A DNA stretch of 64,000 bases, taken from Melitaea cinxia (lineage: Eukaryota > Arthropoda > Insecta > Lepidoptera > Nymphalidae). Numbering within the stretch: position 1 is the first letter of the stretch; every line of letters starts with the position of its first letter. Below are positions 56,491 through 64,000 of the stretch, piece after piece. A program made the position numbers and the translations under genes. The DNA lies in contig NC_059419.1 in assembly GCF_905220565.1 (NCBI RefSeq), positions 5,766,001-5,830,000 of the forward strand. The letters are read 5' to 3'. The notes below the pieces were generated by a model. It was not told the origin of the DNA, searched no databases, and saw only the letters and a list, made by a program, of their open reading frames with translations.

Positions 56491-58379
56491 TCTTAGATTA
56501 CAATTCTCATGCAACAATGTTAGTCACTATACTCCTTCAAAACGGCTGGAGCGATTTTTATGAAATTTTGTGTGCATATCGGGTAGGTCTGAGAATGCCT
56601 GCGGGCGGTGACGGGTGAGGTGGAACACGGGAGGAAGGTTGTGGTTGCGGTGCCGTTGGACATCGCGAACGCCTTCAACAGTCTCCCGCACGCAGTGCTT
56701 CGGGAGGCACTGAAATTCTTCGTACTGCCCCCGTTTCTAGGGAGGCTGTTGGTGACGTATCTTTCCGATCGGAAAGTAGGCCTCGAGAATCGGTCGGGGT
56801 CCGTGGAGTGCCGGCGAGTCGACTGTGGTGTCCCGCAGGGTTCGCTGCTGGGTCCGACCCTGTGGGACATTGGTTACGACTGGATCCTGCGAGGCCGTCT
56901 CCTCCCCGGGATAGGTGTCATCTGCTACGCGGATGACACCTTCGCTTACTCGCGGCGCCGAGACTACAAGGAGGCGGCGCAGCTGGCCGAGGTCGGACTC
57001 AAACTCGTGATCAGCCGCATAAAGAGTTTGGGTCTTCGTATCAGAATTGACAAGACCGAAGCACTTCTCTTCTGCGGGACCGGAAGCAAGGGACCCCCAC
57101 CGGGGGCTACCCTGAAGATCGGAGAGGGGAGGGACAGGATGAGCTCCTAAATTAAATAACTGGGGCTCATCCTTGACCGAGGGTGGACCTTCGGCCCACA
57201 CTTTGCTATGGTGGGACCGAAGGTCGTGAAGGTGGCGAGTGCACTAGGCAGATTCCTCCCGAACCTCAGAGGACCCAGCGCCACCTGCAGGCAGCTATAT
57301 GCCCCGTTTTGGGCGGATCGCCTCACTGCGAGGAATAAGGCCGCGCTGCGGTCTGCGCAGAGGATCATCGTGGTGAGGGTGATCCGGGGGTACCGTACGA
57401 TATCCTGGGTTGCAGATACTGCTCTAGCCGGCGACCCCCCGTGGGAGCTTGTGGAGGAGGTCCTTGCCGAGACCTACTCATACGTCTCGGGTAGGGGCGA
57501 TTAATGCGGAGGTGGGGGGAGGATCTGGTGGAGCAGCCGTATGGCACACGCGTAACGGCTGCCTTGCACCCGGTCCTTGAACGACCTTCCGTTTGACCCA
57601 AGTTCTTACCGGGCATGGCTGCTTTGGTGAATACTTGTGTCGGACGGCCCAAAGGAAGCCGAAAACTGGATGTCACGGTTGTGGCGTGGCGGTGGACTCG
57701 GCCCAGCATACACTCGAGGTGTGCCCGAGATGGGCGGCACTGCATCGCGATCTGACGACAGTCTTCGGAGGAGACTTGTCACTGCCGAGCGTCATCACCG
57801 CGATGATCGGTGACGACGAATCCTGGAAGGAGATGATCTCCTTCTGCGAGACAGTACTGTCCCAGAAGAAGAATGACGAGCGGATGAGGGAGGGGGCCAC
57901 CGACGAGGCCTCCATCCGCAGGCGACGAACGATGGCGCTACTTAATGCGCCTCCAGTAACGCACTCGTCTCCGTGTCGAGCCGGGATGGGAATTCGGTCC
58001 TGCTAGACACGGCGTCGTCGGGATTGTTCAGAGGTGAGCCGGACAGCCCCATGGAGGAGTAGTCTGGCCTTTTCGCCGAGCCAGCCTGTCGCTGGAGGGA
58101 TCCTGTTGCCTGCAGATCCGTGACTTTCCAATTAAAGCGGCTGAAAGCTACCGCAGGGGATTTGGTCAGTATTGCACCCCCAAGTGCTGAAGCTGACAAA
58201 CGGTCTAGGAATGCCCACCCGAGCATCCTGGATATCACCCGTAAATAGGTTCCCCTGCGTTACAAAAAAAGGGTAGGGTTAGAAGCGGCCAACATCTTTT
58301 TTTTTATAACCTTAAGGTATCAAGTGGGGATTAAGGGGTTTAATAACATATATGGCAAAACAACGTACGGGTCAGTTAG
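56491..58379 (+). mobile_element. Helitron-like element, second of the pair, split by an R1-clade LINE
   Basis: Starts TCTTAGATTACAATTCTCAT at 56491. Its body breaks at ATCGGGTAGGTCTGAGAAT (56596) and resumes at CGGCCAACATC (58285), ending GTACGGGTCAGTTAG|T at 58379. Its own sequence totals about 200 bp. Confidence 0.65.
56597..58270 (+). mobile_element. R1-clade LINE, 5'-truncated, in a Helitron
   Basis: Flanked by GGGTAGGTCTGAGAAT (56581-56596) and the diverged GGGTAGGGTTAGAAGC (58271-58286), with a short A-run at the 3' end. GC-rich. Reading: VVVAVPLDIANAFNSLP, GVPQGSLLGPTLW and ICYADDTFAYSRR (RT catalytic box) to a stop at 57148-57150. The frame then resumes as LGLILDRGWTFGPHF and thumb sequence to 57504, and again at 57593 as LTQVLTGHGCFGEYLCR with a C-x2-C...H-x4-C knuckle (HTLEVCPRW) to 58006. 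Two frame breaks, so inactive. No RNase H-like block is seen, unlike the element at 31677-33795, so it is a different R1-type family. Confidence 0.8.
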
Positions 58380-58403
58380 TATCTAATAAAATGTATTCAT
58401 ATG

Positions 58404-58520
58404 TTGACGACACGTTGGTGCAACAGTCACAGCACTGGTTTGTGGCTGTTGTGCTGGCAGTTGTGGGTTTGATCCGCGCACATAACAAAAATTTGTATTG
58501 TGTTAATTTTCTAGAATATA
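58404..58520 (+). repeat. tRNA-derived SINE fragment
   Basis: GACACGTTGGTGCAACAGTC (A-box-like) and TTGTGGGTTTGATCCGCGCA (B box), related to 54530-54757 in reverse. Confidence 0.6.
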
Positions 58521-58585
58521 TTAATTTACAATGTTTTACAAATTTATACTTTAAGACACAAAAACAAAAAAACAAAAAAACAGTT

Positions 58586-58745
58586 TTGCGGGTTCGATTA
58601 CCGCTCGACATGGATATTTGTATTTAAACAAATATATCTTTCCAGTTTATATATCAGTCCTTGTGGGTTCCCCTCTGTACCTCGAAGAGCAAGTTAAGCT
58701 GTCAGTTGTTATCATAAATATCTAATAGCGATCGAAAGTCAGCGC
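58586..58745 (+). repeat. SINE family B fragment
   Basis: GGGTTCGATTACCGCTCGAC, ACCTCGAAGAGCAAGTTAAG and GTTGTTATCATAAATATCTA match the middle of 21084-21425. Confidence 0.55.
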
Positions 58746-58925
58746 TTGTTGCGTAGTCTCATTTAAAATTGAGCGACATCTAACGAGTAGTTTTTGAGCT
58801 ATCCTTAATAATGCGCATTTAAGTGCATTCTTCGACTATGTTGATGTTGTCATTCTATTAGTTGTAGATATAAAATGTAATCGTTTTTTTTTTGGTTTGT
58901 AACCAAACATAAATTTTAAATATTT

Positions 58926-59400
58926 GTCGGCACCCATGCTGTCATATCATAGGCACTTAGCAAGAGATAAACAACAGATGCACCGATAGTACCACTTAGC
59001 ATATCGTTCGACTCACTCATTCTATTACTCGAGTTATTCTGACGTATATAAAACGACCGGTGCAACAGCAGCTAAGAAGTCTTAGCTCTGGCTTGGCATG
59101 GTTTACTTGTTGTATCCTGCTAGTAGCTTAATCTAGACTTTTTCAATAAATAATATGTGCAACACAGGGCGGACAACTCAAGCAGTGAAGGTGAACGTTG
59201 ATGCGCTTCTCAAAGGGGGGTCTCCTCAAACCTACACCTAGGTCAACTAGTCAGTCTAGGTCAAGTCCTAGGAACTGCTCTAAGTTTCTCCCTCTGCCAC
59301 ACGATGGACCCGGCACCCACACAGTGAATCCATCGAATGCTAAAAAGTTAGTCTCCCCCTCGTTAACTAATAAATATCTTGGGTTACCTTACATTGTTAA
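58926..59400 (+). repeat. Solo LTR-like copy of the gypsy family
   Basis: Starts TGTCGGCACCCATGCTGTCA, has the ACTCGAGTTATTCTGACG block, a TATA box (GACGTATATAAAACGACC at 59041), CTTGTTGTATCCTGCTAGTA, an AATAAA at 59147, and the same downstream part as the left LTR block (GGGCGGACAACTCAAGC, CACACGATGGACCCGGCACC, CATCGAATGCTAAAAAGTTA). It could bring promoter and polyadenylation signals upstream of the ATPase gene. Confidence 0.6.
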
Positions 59401-59497
59401 TTAAAACAGTGTGACCTCATTCCTACACATTTAAAAGTATTCTCTGCACTTTACCACTAGCTTCTGACAAACCGTTAGTAAATTTAACTACTAAATA

Positions 59498-59626
59498 TTA
59501 AGACGAAAGGTTGCCTGGAAAAGATCGCTATAAGCAATAAGGCCTCCTTTGCATACATTATTTGTTTTAGTATCAAATTGTTCTAAAATGAATCTTCTTT
59601 TTTTGTGTACAATAAAGCTTTTTTTT
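59498..59626 (+). repeat. CR1/Jockey-group LINE 3' end
   Basis: ACGAAAGGTTGCCTGGAAAA, GATCGCTATAAGCAATAAGG and TGTGTACAATAAAGC followed by a T-run match the plan of the LINE 3'UTR at 16425-16540. Confidence 0.6.
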
Positions 59627-59890
59627 ATCACTAGGTCGGCTAACTAGCGTACGGTTCACCTGATGGTAAGAGATTACCGTAGCTTATAGACACCTGCAAC
59701 GCCAGAAGCATCGCAAGCGTGTTGCCGACCCAATCCCTAATCCCCCCAGGAGCTCTGGTCACCTTACTCACCAACCGGAACACAATACTGTTTGAAAACA
59801 GTATTATTTAGCTGTGATCTTCTGTAAGGTCGAGGTACTACCCCAGTTGGGCTGCTCCATATTTTGAGCAGAAAATTCCTGCTGTGCCCT
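59627..59890 (-). repeat. About 260-bp retroposon family, near-complete reverse copy
   Basis: ATCACTAGGTCGGCTAACTA to AAAATTCCTGCTGTGCCCTA, the full reverse complement of 5330-5594. It ends about 100 bases before the candidate exon at 59995. Confidence 0.7.
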
Positions 59891-60011
59891 ACCAAGCTTA
59901 ATAAATAACTTTTAGGTTCAAGTTTTGTGTGTCAGAATTAAGTTTTAGTTTGAATAAAATTGTATTTTACTAATGTAAAAATATTTTGTTGCAGATATTT
60001 GTTACTGAATC

Positions 60012-60059
60012 ATGACTGTTAGTGTCAAACAGGAACTAATCTTAGAAGACAGTCAAGTG
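60012..60059 (+). CDS. Candidate alternative first coding exon of the P5B ATPase
   Basis: An exon with both splice signals: acceptor TTTTGTTGCAG (exon start 59995) and donor GTG|GTAAGA (exon end 60059). The ATG at 60012 is preceded in frame by TGA six bases upstream, so it is the first start. It codes 16 residues, MTVSVKQELILEDSQV, and ends in phase 0. That is the phase of the shared exon at 63453, so the joined product would read ...EDSQV-VVYGYRK. A short leader of this length before the YGY motif is as in vertebrate ATP13A3. It needs a further noncoding exon upstream. It could instead belong to an unrelated gene whose next exon I do not see. Confidence 0.5.
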
Positions 60060-60362
60060 GTAAGAAAAACATGAACGTACTTATTTTTACCTTTACCTTA
60101 GTGTCAAACTAATTTACATTATATTTAACATGTATGAATTATTGACGTGACTACGTGTAATAAGTCGATGAACGCCGGTGGCATGCACGCAAAAGGAAGA
60201 CTCATTGTAGCGTTATGCTCAGTGAAAGAGAGATAGATGCGGCACAAGCCACATCTATCTTCCACTTGGTTGGCCTATACGTCTTAGATGTTTTGTTTTG
60301 ACGTTGTCACATTGCGTTGTCACGTTAAACTATCGTCCGTAATTCAACTTTACAGACAACCA
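60060..60362. other. No further gene signal
   Basis: Putative intron sequence with no recognisable element. Confidence 0.35.
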
Positions 60363-60405
60363 TTTTTAACTGACTTCAAAAAAAGGAGGAGGTTACTCAA
60401 TTCGA

Positions 60406-60500
<95 letters not shown>

Positions 60501-60760
60501 GTTGGAAAGAAGATATCCCTAGTTTGGTACCATGATAAGGAGAACAGGATCTGATGATGGGATCCCAGAGAAATCGAGGGAAACCCAATGTTTGTCATGT
60601 GATCACATTTAAATTTCATCGAGATCTGATTACAACTTTTGGAGTAATCTTTGATAATGCGTATTTACTTGACTATTTTTTCGTCTACCTACGTTGTATT
60701 ACTTGCCGATATAAATGAAGTCAGTTTTTCTTCGTTTGCCTGCAAACGCAATTATATTTT
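60363..60760 (+). repeat. GAAGTCGG-family repeat with expanded (TA)n
   Basis: TTTAACTGACTTCAAAAAAA at the start, a (TA)n run at 60405-60496, GATAATGCGTATTTACTTGA and TTCGTCTACCTACGTTGTAT inside, TCGTTTGCCTGCAAACGCAA at the end. Confidence 0.65.
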
Positions 60761-61052
60761 TTAGTTTTGTGTTACCACTATAAAAAACAAACTTGTCAGT
60801 TATCATTATAAACTGTTCACAACAGTTAACAAAAAGTTTTAAGATAATCAGTTGTTTAATATTATAACCTTGTTAAAATATGCATTTTAGTGTAAAGACT
60901 ACTTATCAGTCTTTTAATACTTTATCAAAGCTAGTGAAACCAGATATTAGGTTTTTTAGAGTATTTTATTTCATCTGAACAAGCACTTAATGCGGAATTT
61001 CCTACTAAAGGAGATTTTTGATTTGGTGTTTTTTTTTAGATGACATATCGTA

Positions 61053-61728
61053 CGTTCCACTAAAGGCCCGCAACGATTGTATGTAACACTCTCTGTATCA
61101 TTCCACCTCAGACCTGTGGTCGTCGCGAGCAAACGCTCGAAGTCATAGATGATGTTACTGTTCGCGACACCACTGGGCCCCTTTCGCTCACAAAATATTG
61201 GTGTATCAGAGTTGGCATTCAAAAAAAAAATGTTGCGGAAATTCGAAAAAAACGTTAATGTCAAACTTTTGGAGTCGTTATCTCTCATTCATTTTGTCAA
61301 AAACGCAACTATAAATACTCGGGAATCCACGTTGAATTAAATTTTACTCCAATCCTTGCGAAATATTTACTGACAGCTCCCACAGCTACATGTAAAACGT
61401 GACCAAGCCGCCATATTGCGAGCACAAAGTGCTTCAATATGCGTTCCACTTATAAAATTCGCATATCATATCGATAGCAGTGACGTACAGTGGCTTTGAC
61501 GCGAACGAAAAGTTATGACACTTTCGTACAAATCTCTCACCGTTGAAATTGATCTTAGCTGCATGACCCGTATATAAGACCGTGTACCATACTCTTTGTC
61601 TACACCAGCGCGACTGTGGAAGGATTTTGAACCGTTATTTATAGTATACAGCTGGGCTGAACATTTTTTCAACTTTTCTTCCATATGAGATGATTCTCTT
61701 CGCCCCTACCCCCTCCAAAAGTGGAACG
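61053..61728. mobile_element. TA-flanked MITE, 676 bp
   Basis: CGTTCCACTAAAGG at the left and, reverse-complemented from the right, CGTTCCACTTTTGG; TA lies outside each end (61051-61052 and 61729-61730). Fits a Tc1/mariner-type MITE. A third GCGTTCCACTT lies inside at 61440. The two antisense-to-each-other frames within are not supported. Confidence 0.55.
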
Positions 61729-61730
61729 TA

Positions 61731-62334
61731 GCAGTACTGTCAAGTGTCAAATGTTAAATTATTTAGTGACGTTTGTTTAACTCTGGTGGGAGGTAGTGGT
61801 GGTAAAAATTTCAACAAAAACTTCAACAAAATATTTAAATAAGTTTCTATTATTTCATTAGAAGGCAGAAACATAAGAGATTGATCTGTCCTGAATTACT
61901 GTGAATTTTTACATCATTAGTCTAATATTTTGAAAACAAACGTGACAAAAGTTTGTTTTAAATTTCTTTTGTGTTCATATCATTAGATAAAAACGTTTAT
62001 TATCCCTATTGGACGATAAATATATTTGATCTGGAATATAATATGTTACTAATGGATTTGGCACAATTTTGTTCGTGGTAAAGCAAGTGGATATGAATTT
62101 CAAGGCCGACACTCGAAAATAAATACTGAAATATGTTAACTTTTGCGTGTATTATTTTAGCTCGATATTCTTAGAAACATGTAGGATTAAATAGAAAAAA
62201 AAAAATAGGAAAATATACTTGCTTCAAATAAGTATACAAAACAAATCATCACTATGAACTGAATACCTCAAAAGCAATTAGTTGATTTATATTAAGCATT
62301 TATATTTTTACTTTGAATATATAAAACTTCTAAT
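61731..62334 (+). promoter_or_regulatory. Likely promoter and 5'UTR of the downstream ATPase start
   Basis: Starts with TACTGTCAAGTGTCAAATGT directly after the MITE, similar to the TGTCA-rich motif upstream of Rpb10, and precedes the ATG at 62335 without other repeats. No TATA box is obvious. Inference from position. Confidence 0.3.
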
Positions 62335-63777
62335 ATGACTGATGATGAAAGTCAACCTCTCATAGAGTATGCTTCCTTACAAAGTCGGGAATCACTATTC
62401 AGTTGTGTCCAAAAAATTAACACTGACCCAGATTTTGATCAGGTAAAGTATATTGGTATTTTATTTATTTTAAACGAAAATCCATAGCTACATTTTAAGT
62501 TTTTAAAAAGTTAACAAACATTCCAATTTCAGATTCTTAAATATATATTTTTTATTATGTTAGATAAGAACATACAAGAGTAAAATATATATTTACATAT
62601 TTTAATAAGCAAATAATACGAAATATTTATTACTCAATAACTACTATAATAACCATCTACAGTTATTACATATTTATGGTAAGAACAATGGTCTTAATGT
62701 AAGGTTGATTACATTTAATGACTCACAAGAAAAGTTGTAATTAGAATGGTATTTGTAATGATCATAATAGTTGATGGTAATATTTATCTGTGTGTGTATA
62801 AAGAATCAAATATTTGTTGCAACTTATACAAAAAGTGATGTAAAAAATGGTGCATCTATTGGATCTAAAATTTTTGTTAATGAATAAATTAAATATTTTA
62901 TTAATTAATTAATAATAATTGAAACTTAATATTCAACGGCTCTCTTTTAGTATGTGACTCAAGTCAAAAATCATCATTTTCCAGGAGAGCAAAAACAAAA
63001 TACAAAAAATTTTGTGAACTAAGTGGGCTAGGCTTAATTGGATTATCTTATTTTGTAGAGTAAACATTCTTTTTCAATATACATCAAACTGTCAAATTTA
63101 AAAAGGGGTCAGGAATTTTTTTTTTCATGAGAAACCTGATTTATTTCACCTACAGAAACCTCCCATTTGAGAAACGTAATAAGGAGTCTAACACCTTCTA
63201 TACATACAAAAATGCCCAGACCACAACCCATATTAGTAAAACCTAAAAAAGGTTAAAAAACTTGTGACCTCTAGCACATTGATTAGTTTCTGTGACCATT
63301 GCGCTAATGTATCATAAAAGTCGTATTATAAAAAAAGTTATGCTATCACTGTATTTTGTTATTATATTACATATTCTGTATCAGTCAAAAAACTACCAAG
63401 CCGGTGGAGTGAAGAGTTAGGGTACCTTTATAGTAATTTAATTTTTTTTCAGGTGGTATATGGCTATCGAAAATGTAGATGGCGGGTAGTGTTGGTGCAC
63501 ATTCTATCAGTACTAACTTGTGGAATACCTTATCTATTTTTCCACTGGTGTCCTACATGGCTACTTTATGCCACATCGGTCAGATGCTGTTTCCAAATAG
63601 CTGACCAAGTTTTAGTAATTGTAAGTACTACGTACTATACTGCAATTATAATATTATGGACAAGTTAAATTATTAGTCAACTATAATTTTTTTTATTCAT
63701 TTTCAGGAAGTATTTCAAAAGAAATGTAAAATCTACTTCATTCACAAGATAATAGATAAAAATATAGCTGATGCCAG
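62335..63777 (+). CDS. ATP13A3: P5B-type transport ATPase (ATP13A3-like), N-terminal exons
   Basis: Three coding exons, consistent in phase: 62335-62442 (36 codons, MTDDESQPLIEYASLQ..., donor CAG|GTAAAG), 63453-63620 (56 codons, acceptor TTTTTTTTCAG, donor ATT|GTAAGT) and 63707-63777 (acceptor TTTTCAG, donor CAG|GTAAAA, phase 2), continuing beyond the window. Exon 2 reads VVYGYRKCRWRVVLVHILSV and on to LFFHWCPTWLLYATSVRC, then CCFQIADQVLVI; exon 3 starts EVFQKKCKIYFIH. This is the cytosolic leader, YGY motif, first hydrophobic hairpin and W-P-x-W turn that open P5B ATPases, endolysosomal pumps linked to polyamine export. Exon 1 has an acidic di-leucine motif, ESQPLI (residues 5-10). Catalytic P-domain lies outside the window. 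The exact paralogue (ATP13A2-5) cannot be set from the N-terminus; insects usually have one (Drosophila anne). Confidence 0.85.
62443..63149. other. First intron of the ATPase gene
   Basis: AT-rich intron; no exon or repeat recognised in this part. Confidence 0.5.
63150..63320 (-). repeat. Degenerate tRNA-derived SINE in the ATPase intron
   Basis: On the minus strand, GATACATTAGCGCAATGGTC (A-box-like head), AGGTCACAAG in place of the B box, and GGGCATTTTTGTATGTATAG, following the plan of 54530-54757 with heavy decay. Confidence 0.5.
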
Positions 63778-64000
63778 GTAAAATATATAAACTATTTAAA
63801 AAAAAGGTCAACCCATATTCTATGAAATGAATTATTTCATATTTAAAGTAAAGAGCGCATTAATAAAAAAAAAAAAAAAAAAAAAATTAACAATACTATA
63901 AAAGATTTAAATATATTATTTACTCTTTCTACTAGCCTCTTATCCATTTAAGATGAAAGAATAAATTTTAATCTTTGTAATCAACCCTCGGTCAAATAAC

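Noticed and set aside
57365..58238. Minus-strand frames over the R1 LINE at 56597-58270
   Set aside because: Shadows of the plus-strand RT and zinc-knuckle reading.
60397..60588. Ile/Tyr repeat protein
   Set aside because: Translation of a (TA)n run in a dispersed repeat.

Overview
The window is nuclear DNA from an insect, almost certainly a moth or butterfly. It is AT-rich, intron-bearing and packed with repeat families typical of Lepidoptera: Helitrons ending GGTCAGCTAG, a retroposon ending GGCCTATGTCCAGCAGTGGAC...(ATG)n, tRNA-derived SINEs, and R1, RTE and CR1/Jockey-group LINEs. There are no operons, CRISPR arrays or bacterial features. The only two host genes I can support are at the right end.

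Host genes. (1) Rpb10 (RNA polymerase subunit RPABC5), minus strand, coding exons 55398-55492 and 52944-53052, giving a complete 67-residue protein, with a probable 5'UTR exon near 55995. (2) The 5' part of a P5B-type (ATP13A3-like) transport ATPase, plus strand, with coding exons 62335-62442, 63453-63620 and 63707-63777 and continuing off the right edge. A second possible first coding exon lies at 60012-60059. The two genes point away from each other, and the space between them is filled with about 3.7 kb of transposon debris.

Layout. 0-12 kb: RTE and other LINE fragments, a decayed Tc1 element and dispersed repeats. 12.9-16.6 kb: a hAT-like element hosting a broken CR1-type LINE, itself carrying Helitrons. 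17-20 kb: a row of Helitron ends, then a 1.06 kb TIR element inserted in an RTE LINE and containing a U2-snRNA-like/LINE chimera. 23.1-25.1 kb: a 2 kb transposon that is almost entirely one palindrome. 28.3-28.9 kb: an unrelated 180-bp inverted repeat. 31.4-34.2 kb: a Helitron interrupted by a young R1-clade LINE with a 545-codon open frame. 35.4-37.6 kb: a TTAA-flanked element. 39.8-40.3 kb: a 500-base assembly gap. 40.3-46.2 kb: LINE 5' sequence and a rearranged Ty3/gypsy element holding a hAT-like insert. 47.0-49.8 kb: a piggyBac-like TTAA element, with a mariner beside it. 52.9-64 kb: the two host genes and their transposons.

I found no wholly new multi-gene system. The best leads are the alternative N-termini of the ATPase (one carries an acidic di-leucine sorting motif, the other does not), the palindromic transposon whose arms share one frameshift, the U2-headed chimeric retroposon, and a GC-rich exon-like segment inside a hAT-like element. 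All family assignments come from reading the sequence; no database search was run.
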